From Mermis nigrescens (lineage: Eukaryota; Nematoda; Enoplea; Mermithida; Mermithidae), in NCBI GenBank assembly GCA_036768485.1, contig JAVLUZ010000507.1, positions 2,506,064 through 2,570,063 on the forward strand: 64,000 nucleotides of DNA, written 5' to 3'. Shown one piece after another: positions 39,501 through 48,500 of the stretch. The notes below the pieces were generated by a model. The model was not told the origin of the DNA. It saw only the letters and a program-made list of their open reading frames with translations, and made no database searches. Numbering within the stretch: position 1 is the stretch's first letter; the number at the start of each line of letters is the position of its first letter. Position numbers and translations under genes: made by a program.

Positions 39501-42500
39501 CTATTATCTCGCATTAGCTCATTTAATTCTGAATATTTTTAAAAACTTTTTCGAGCGATTATAAAATGTCTAACAGGCCATCGACTGACAAATGTTTGGC
39601 ATGAATTGGTAATATACTGTCTAAAACAGTGACGGATCTCAGGATTTTTCTAAGGGGCGGTACCCTAAGGGGGCGGAACCCTGACTTGGGCGGAAAAATT
39701 AGCCGTTCTAACCCGAAAATCGCTAAAAATCGCTCAAAAATGCTAAATTTTGCGCACTATTTTGGGCCAATGGGGGCCGCCCCCTAAATCCGCTCCTGGT
39801 CCAAAATGTAACATTTTTTACTGAAATTGCTTTCGCGGCTATGCAAAAATTGTCGTAATGACTTTTGACAGAAATTTCTCATGAACTTGTGTAAACCCAT
39901 TCGACGATTTTCTTATTGATTCACAAGCATTCGGATACTCAAACTACATTATCATTTATTGCTTGAGTGCCTTGAATCGTGGGCTATGCATCGATCGCAA
40001 AATACATTAATTTTTAAAAGCAAAGTACTATCAAAAATCTAAGGTTTACACTAAGTTCTGCAGTTTACACAATGAATGAGCAAAACCGATCAAACCTTGT
40101 CAGTTAATCTCCTATTGGACCTATAACCACACCTGGGCGTGGGGGTTCGGATGGTATGTACACCCTCCGAGAAACCGAAATACCCTACCCCCCAGAAATC
40201 AAAATACCCCCGAATTCGAATTTTTGAAAATTTTTTCGTTTTTCCGCAATTGTTTGGTGTCAATGTATAGTGTCTCGATGAGAAACGTCGAAAAATGGTC
40301 TTTTTTCGCCATACCACCATTTTTAGACCATTTTTGACCTTCAAAAAAATTCTTGGCACCTCCTTTCAAATTTTCTTGCTGCCCACGTTATATGCTTCTA
40401 ACTATATATCCAAAAACTCATTTCATAAAATAATAAGAATTGACGAAGTTATTAAGAAAACACGCAGTGGATAGTTACATGGGACACCCTTTACAACAAG
40501 CACGGTTTATTCAAACAAAATTTTGTTAAATGCGATTTCATCATCTATTTCAATATTCTGAGATGTTAAATTTTGACAAAGGTCGAGACAGAATCAGCTT
40601 TGCACTGTGCAAATGATCCTTCCACAGACACGAGGGCGTACAAAGTGTTCGACCTTTTGTCTGAGTCTTTTTCATTCGTAAATTGTTTGACGTTTGGGTT
40701 TTTGCTCAATCTACACGCTGAATTTTCGCATCATAGATTCGTCTAAACATTTTAAAGCATCCGTAACATTTCTCCATTGCATTTCTCTTGTCAGTAACCT
40801 TCTCGTCCGCTATGCGATTTTGCTTGCGATATTTTACCTCATCACATACGTAGGCGGAAGAAAATTCTGAGTAGGTGCGAGATTTTCGAAGTCAAAACAA
40901 TGGTCTCAAACCATGGTGATATGGCGATAAAAACACTCATTTTTCGACGTTTCTCATCAAAGCACTATCCATTAGCATCAAAAAATTGCGAAAAAAACAG
41001 CAAAAAAAAATTTTCAAAAATTGAATTCTGAAAGTATTTTGATTTCTGGAAAGTATTTTCTGGTTTCGGGTGTGCATACCCCAAAGCCCTCACGACGCCC
41101 AGGTGTACCCCCATCCCCTTTCCGCAGAAAAATTTTCATCTCTTGCAAAAAATTTTTCACCCTCCCCAGCATAGCGATTTTTTGAAATTTCCCAAGAATT
41201 TTCTGAAAATTTGTTGAAAAGATGCTTTTTAAAGCGTTTTTAACTATTCCGTCTGCTCAAAAGTGCCAGATTTTCGACACTTCGCGTCATTATAGTAACG
41301 TTTTGACGATATTTTGTTCAATTTGTTCCGACTTTTTGATTTTATTCGAAATTTTTCATGTTTTTATGCTCTAGAAGAATAGAGCATCGTCAGAAACCCT
41401 TAAAAATGATGTTTTCGACGCGGCCCTACCATTTTTGGACCCAAAAAAGGCACTTTATAATTTCAGCTTCCCACCTCAGAATTCATATGCTGTGTATGTT
41501 TGCCTACGTCTTCAATTTTTCTATGGAATCCGGTAAAAATTCAAGTATTGTTACGTTGAAATGTTCGTCTTTGAGCGTCTCATCTTCGATCAGAGCTTTC
41601 GATTTGCTAACGGCCACTGCGTCATCCGTCAGGGCGGTCAAAAAAACCGCATATTTTCGAATAGATATGGCCATAGAAATTCATTAAAAAAACCATTAGA
41701 AACCATAAAAAAACCAGAATCACCGCCTTGTAACAAAATAACCGCTAAAATGCTTAACAGTTGCATCAAAATAGTGCTTTCAAGCGCAAAATTCCGAAAA
41801 AACATGGATTGCGTGCAATAGTACCTAATTGCGTGCGAAAGATAAGCACTGCCCTGCTTCAAAGACAGTGTTTTTAATGCTTCTCTTGCATTTCTCTATC
41901 CGGGCGAGTAAAAAAATTGCTTGTTGTACGCAGTGGCGGATCCAGGATTTTTCCTAAGGGGGGCGGTGCCCCTGAGGGGGGGGGGGTGGAACCCTGACTT
42001 GGGCGGAAAAATTAGCCATTTTAACCCAAAAATCGCTCAAAAATCCTTAATTTTGCGCACTATTTTGAACCAATGGGGGGGCGCCCCTCCAAATCCGCCC
42101 CTGGTTGTACGCAGAAATCCGGTCTCTATTATTAATTGACGAATTATCTCAAATTATCTTCAATATTATCAAATTATTATGAATTATTAAAAATAATATA
42201 TCAATAATAAATAAAATGTCAAATTATGGGATTATCTCAGATTATCAAATTGCTATCCAATAATTTATCAAATTATCAAATTCTTATTATTAAATTATCA
42301 AATTATTGAATCAAATTATCAAATCAAATTATCAAATTATTGAATCATCAAATTATGATAAATTATTAAATTTTAAATTATCAAATTATGAAATTTTGAA
42401 ATTAAATAAATTATTTCTATCAAATAAATTTATATATCGAATTATTATCAAATTATTAAAATTATCAAATCAATTAAATTAATTATTTAAATTATAATAT

Positions 42501-45500
42501 AAATTATGAATGATTTCCGATATAATAAATTGATAAATGATCAGATTATCATATTACATTATCGAATTCTCAAATTCACTGGTTTTTATTCAATTTTCTG
42601 CAATCCTCCTTGGCACTTTACGTTCTAGAAAAATAGTCTTTCGAAACGTCGGAAATAATGTTCTTTGGCGCGCATTAGCCGTTTTTGAGCCCCAGAAACG
42701 TATGAAAAAATTTTTAGCCGCCCTCTCCCCCTCCCCAGAATTCTTACGCCGCGCATGTCTGGATTTGGCCCCCTCTTTATCTATGGACCATAACAGGGCG
42801 TGGGGTTTGGGGTATGTACCCCCCAGAAATTAAAATACCCCCAGAAACCAAAGTAACCCCCGGACTTCAATTCTTTGAAATTTTTAATGTTTTTTCCGCA
42901 ATTTTTTGATACCAATGGATAGCGCTCGATGAGAAACGTTGAAAAATGGTGATTTTTCGCCATACCACCATTTTTGAGGCCATTTTTTGACCTTTGAAAA
43001 ATCTTGCACCCCCCCCCCAGATCTTCTGTGCCGCCCCCACCTATGCTATATGGACCCCGGCAAGCTGAGGTAATTAAATTTTTTATTAACACCTTCCTTA
43101 ATTGCGGCCATCAGGCCGAACGGTCCAATAAGCGGCACCGACCAATCGGAATCGGAGTTCAGGGATTGGCCGACGCATTTATGCTAATGCGTTTGCCCTT
43201 CGATTCGCCCGAAGCGGCCCAATTGAATCGCGACATTTTCGAAACGATCTATTACGCGGCTCTGGAGGCCAGCTGCGAATTGGCCGAAAAATTTGGCCCC
43301 TACGAAACTTACGACGGTTCGCCCGTCAGCCAGGGCATTTTGCAATTCGACATGTGGAACGTGGAGCCGAATCAACAGTTGTGCGACTGGAAGTCGCTGC
43401 GCGAGCGAATCGCCAAGTGGGGCTTTTAATTTCTTAATTTATTATATATTTATTAATTATTTTTTATTTATTACATATTCACTAATTATTTTTTATTTAT
43501 TAATTATTTATTAATTATGTAATTTCCTTTGTTTATTACATATCTATTAATTATTTTTATTTATTACATATTTAATAATTATTTTTTATTTATTAATTAT
43601 TATTTATTACATATTTACTAATTATTTTTTGTTTATTGATTATTTATTAATTATTTATCAATTTCTTTGTTTATTACATATTTATTAATTATTTTTTATT
43701 TATTACATAATTACTAATTGTTTATTTATTAATTATTTATTAATTTCTTTGTTTATTACATATTTATTAATTATTCATATTTATTACATATTAATTAATT
43801 ACTTTTTATGAAATAATATTTCGCTACGAATCTGCCATGTGAATTCGCCGGAGTGTCGCTCAAGCGTTCTTTAATGCCTTGTAAACTAGCTACTCGGAAT
43901 TTTGGAAGAGGATCCGCGGACATTTTTTGTGCAAGGGGGGAATGGGGGTTAGTGGCAAAAAAGGCACTTGAAAATGGCCAAAATCATAAATTAAAGTGGT
44001 CAATATTTTCTCCTTCGGAGGATATGGAACGACCGACTTTCGTTGCGGGATTCCTCATCCCCGTTCTATGTACATGTAATGGTTAAAAATTGGGGAGGGG
44101 GTTCCCGGCCATTTTCAGGGGCGGGGGTACTCGACTCCTAATTTTTGGCAAAAAACATGTAAAGAGGGCCAAAAATTTGATTTTTTTCAAAAATTGGGCG
44201 ACCCAAAAATTTTCCGGCTCTGGGATGATAGGGGTCGGCCGACTTTGGGTTGGGGGATCCCCTGTTACATGTACAATGCCCGTGTTACGTACATGTGAGT
44301 GCGTACGCCGGATTTTTAAGGGGCGGTCCAAAATTGTTGACCTTATATTTCGGGATATGCTCGCTCGGGCACAAGACTTAGTGTATTTCCGGACGTTTCC
44401 GAACACGTTTCATCCATTGAGTCATAAAATTTAAACTTTCACAAAAAATTTTATTTCCTCTCGATATGCAGAAAAAATGGCATTTTTTGGCCGGACTTAA
44501 GGCAAACTGATGAAAAATTATGATCCTATGGTGCGAAGCGTCGCAAATTAAGTGAGATTTTTCCGTGAAAAGGCGGTAATTTCCATTATTTTTTATGCAT
44601 TATCTTACCTTAAAATTAATGGTTTCATGTAAAATGCGACCTTTAAAAGTGCATCGAAAAGGGAATTTTAGCAAAATTCAAATTGTGTATGGCCACGCAG
44701 TGGTTTAAAAACAATTTTTAATCAAACGCTAGCCTGGGTATTAGAGGGTCCGTCGGGTAATAGAGTGGGGGTGGAGGACCCCTACCCACAGTTGGTCGCC
44801 CTCTCTTTCATCCTCCCCAAAATCAGGAAATTGTTTGCTCACTTCTCCGACATTTTGGGAAAAATTTAATTTTTTGGCCGTTTTGTAGCCATTTTTGGCC
44901 AAAAATTGGGGGTCATTTACCCCACCTCCACTCCGCTTAAAGATGGCCGGGACTCCACCCGAAATTTCGATCCGTTACGTGTATGATCGACCCCGGCACA
45001 GTTCAAGCTAACACCGCGCCAGGATTCAAAATGCCCCCGCTCCCACTCAGACCTAACCACACCTAGGCGTGGGGTTTGGGGGGAGTGTGCACCATACGTG
45101 GGCAGCAAGAAAATTCTGGGATGCAAGATTTAAAAGGTCAAAAATGCCCAAAATGGTGTTATTGCGTAAAAAACACCATTTTCCGACGTTTTTATCGCTA
45201 ATCTACCCATTGGCATCAAAAATTGCGAAAAAACGGAAAATTTCAAAAATTGAATTCTGGGGTTATTTCGATTTCTGGGGTATCGGTTTCTCGGGGTGCA
45301 TATTCCCAAACCCCCCACGCCCAGGTGTGGTGTGCATCCCTCGAGAAACCAAAATACCCCCCATTTCAGAACCCAAAGTACCCACCCAGAATTAATATAA
45401 TATTTGTGATTTTGGTTCTATCAGCTCCCCGCCATAATTTGGTTTTGTGCCATATGTTACGTGCTTTTAACTAACGAGTGTATCGATAAGAAGTATATAA

Positions 45501-48500
45501 AGCTTGTGTGTGTGTGTGTGTGTGTGTGTTAAGGAAAATATAGAAAATAAAGATTGAACGAAAAATAATAAATAAACGAGAAAATGAAAGATTAAATTAA
45601 CAAATAATAAAAATAAAATTAAAATTGCATCTTTTCTGTATAAATAGAAATAAGGCTTCTCTTGTTGTTTTTCTTAGATTCGGCGTACGAAATTCGTTGT
45701 TGTTGGCCCCGATGCCAACCGCGTCGACCGCACAGATTTTGGGCAACAACGAATCGGTCGAACCTTACACTTCCAATGTTTACACTCGTCGCGTGTTGTC
45801 GGGAGAATTTCAGGTACATATATCGGCTTGTTATACATGCAGACCATACGTGGGCAGTACTAAAATTTGGGTGCAAGATTTATCAAACGTCAAAATGGGT
45901 TTAAAATGGTGGTATGGTGAAAACACCATTTTTCGACGTTTCTCATCAAGCACTATCCATTGGCATCAAAAAATTGTGAAAAAAACGAAAAAATTTTCAA
46001 AATTGAATTTCGGGGGTATTTTGATTTCGGGGGTAGTTTTGCTTCTGGGGGTGATACCCCCCGAACCCCCCTCCCACGCCCAGGTGTGGTTCGAACCCCA
46101 AATTGAAAAATCGGCAAAAATGAGACTTCAAAAGTTTTTTGTGCTAATTTTGGCTTTTTTTGGGCTTAGTCCCCCCCAAAAATTGATGTTGGTCCCGCGA
46201 AATAGGACGGCCAGAAGCATGCCTGCCCATTTTTGGCATGCATGCGTTTTTATGCCATTTTTTTGTATGTTTTTGTTATTTTCTGGCCAAAATGTATTGC
46301 AAATTTTGGATTTAGATAAAATTTTATGTGCTTTGCTTCTCGATAATGATATTGTAATGACATGTATAATAAAACATCTATACTATGCTTTTACAATTCT
46401 ATACAATACATTTTACACTCATGCTTTTCAATGTTTAAGCTACTATTGCATTACATACGGTATGGATTAGGGTTAGTTATGCAATGCTGTGAGGGTTAAT
46501 TTCTATCCTTTATTTACTCTGTGCATTCGCGTATATCAAGTGGTTGTGGTGTTGCGATTATAACTTTAAACTTTGCATCTATATTGTTTTTTTCTTTACA
46601 TTACGTATGTTTGCCAGTAGCGGATCTAAGATTTTCCTAAAGCGAAACAACGCCGTAACTTTTTCTCAAGCGCTTTTCTTAAGACCAAAATCGTGTTTTT
46701 CCGGCGTTTAATGTCTGCTTTTATTCGAAATCATTTTTCGCTTAAGAATTTTCGCAAAATCTCAAAATTTTCGACAATTTGGGGAAAAATGTTTCAATTT
46801 CTTTGACTTAGGAAAACTTTCAAATTTACGAAGAGGAACGTTTAGAGATTGAAAACAATTGTGTTTCTTGTCCTTGTAGCACTTAATGCGACGCGCTACA
46901 AAAACCTATGCCTGACGCCGCCAAAATATGACTTCCAGGCCGCCAAAAAAGCTAATACAGTGCTCGCTACGAAATTTGAACAATAAAGTACCGTTTGAGT
47001 TTATTTAGAATGCTTTTCCATGGCCTAATCGCCGGAGAACTACGAGAATCCCGACATACTTTGCTTCTAGAAAACGCGATTCAAACAGGAAAACGCGATT
47101 TAATAGCTTAGGTCCGACCATTTATGACTTAGCACGTACACCATATATGCATAAGATAATGTGTACATGATGCGCACATGCGTGCTATCACCATACGTGG
47201 GCAGCACCAAAATTTGGGGGTAAAAATTTTTCGAAGGTCAAAAAATGGCCTTAAAATGGTTGTAGGGCAAAAACACCTGTTTTCCAACGTTTCTCATCGA
47301 GCACTATCCATTATTGGCATCGGAAAATTGCGAAGAAAACTGAAAAATTTCAAGAATGAATTTCTGTGGGGTGTCGTTTGGTTTATCAAGGGGTGCATAC
47401 CCCCACGCCCAGGTGCGGTTATCACCATACGTCTATTTAAGAACGCGCGTTGAGTCGTAAACGGTCCAACCTAAGCGTTTAGCTCGCATTTTCTTGAAAT
47501 AAAGCATGTCAGGATACTGTTTAGGTCACCGGCGATTGGGTCGTGAAAAAGTGCTCTCAAATAAACTCAAATGGTTCTTTATTGTTTAAATTTTGTGGCA
47601 TGTAAAACGTCAATAAATAGAATCATACGGCGCGAAGCGTAGGAAAAATATGATAAACAGATCACTCGCGGCAAAATCGTTGCAAATTACATATCCATTC
47701 CTTATCTCGCCCAATATTTTTTGAAGGGCGAGGCCAGCCTTTCCCGCCGTGCCTTAAATCTGCCCCTGTTTTTAAGTTGGATTGGGCTTTGATTGATCAT
47801 CGAATCTGTATTAGGTTAATTGCATGAAATTGTGACTATTACTGTAGGTCTTGAATTGATTACTGTAGATCTTGAAATAATTACTGTAGGTTGTGAATCA
47901 CCACTTGATGAAAGATCTGGTCGAGTTGGGCATATGGAGCGAAGAATTGAAAAACGAAATCATCGCTCACAAGGGTTCGGTGCAAGAAATCGATGAAATC
48001 CCGGCCGGTTTGAAAGCGTTGTATAAGACGGTGTGGGAAATTAAGCAGAAATGCATAATCGATATGGCTGCCTCCCGTGGCGCCTTCATCGACCAATCCC
48101 ACTCGCTTAATATCCATATAGCCGAACCAGATTATTCGACGCTGACATCGATGCATTTTTATGGTTGGCAAAAAGTGCGTAAATGTTGCCTTTCGAATTT
48201 TGATGTAAAGTGGTCGTTTCATTCGTTTATCCTTCTTTGCCAAATCATTGTGTACTTTAAGCTTTAACCACTAAGCTTATACACAGCGTATAATAGCCTA
48301 CGATTCGCTTTAAATCTTGCATATACACGTATGATAAGGCTTGTTTGCAACATAGTGCAATCGCGATACCATTTTACACCGAACTCAAATTAAGTATCAA
48401 TTATTTAAGTGTTTTGCATAAATATGGAATTCACTTGAATGAATTTAAAGCAACGATCATCTAGTTATGGATTAAGTGACCAGTTATTGGAATGCAATAC

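Noticed and set aside
43115..43429. RRM1 ending at the TAA after exon 12
   Set aside because: Conserved residues continue in frame in exons 13-15 once the GTGGGG donor is used.
45625..46470. 281-codon open frame
   Set aside because: It is RRM1 exon 13 extended by chance into its flanking introns and a family A element.
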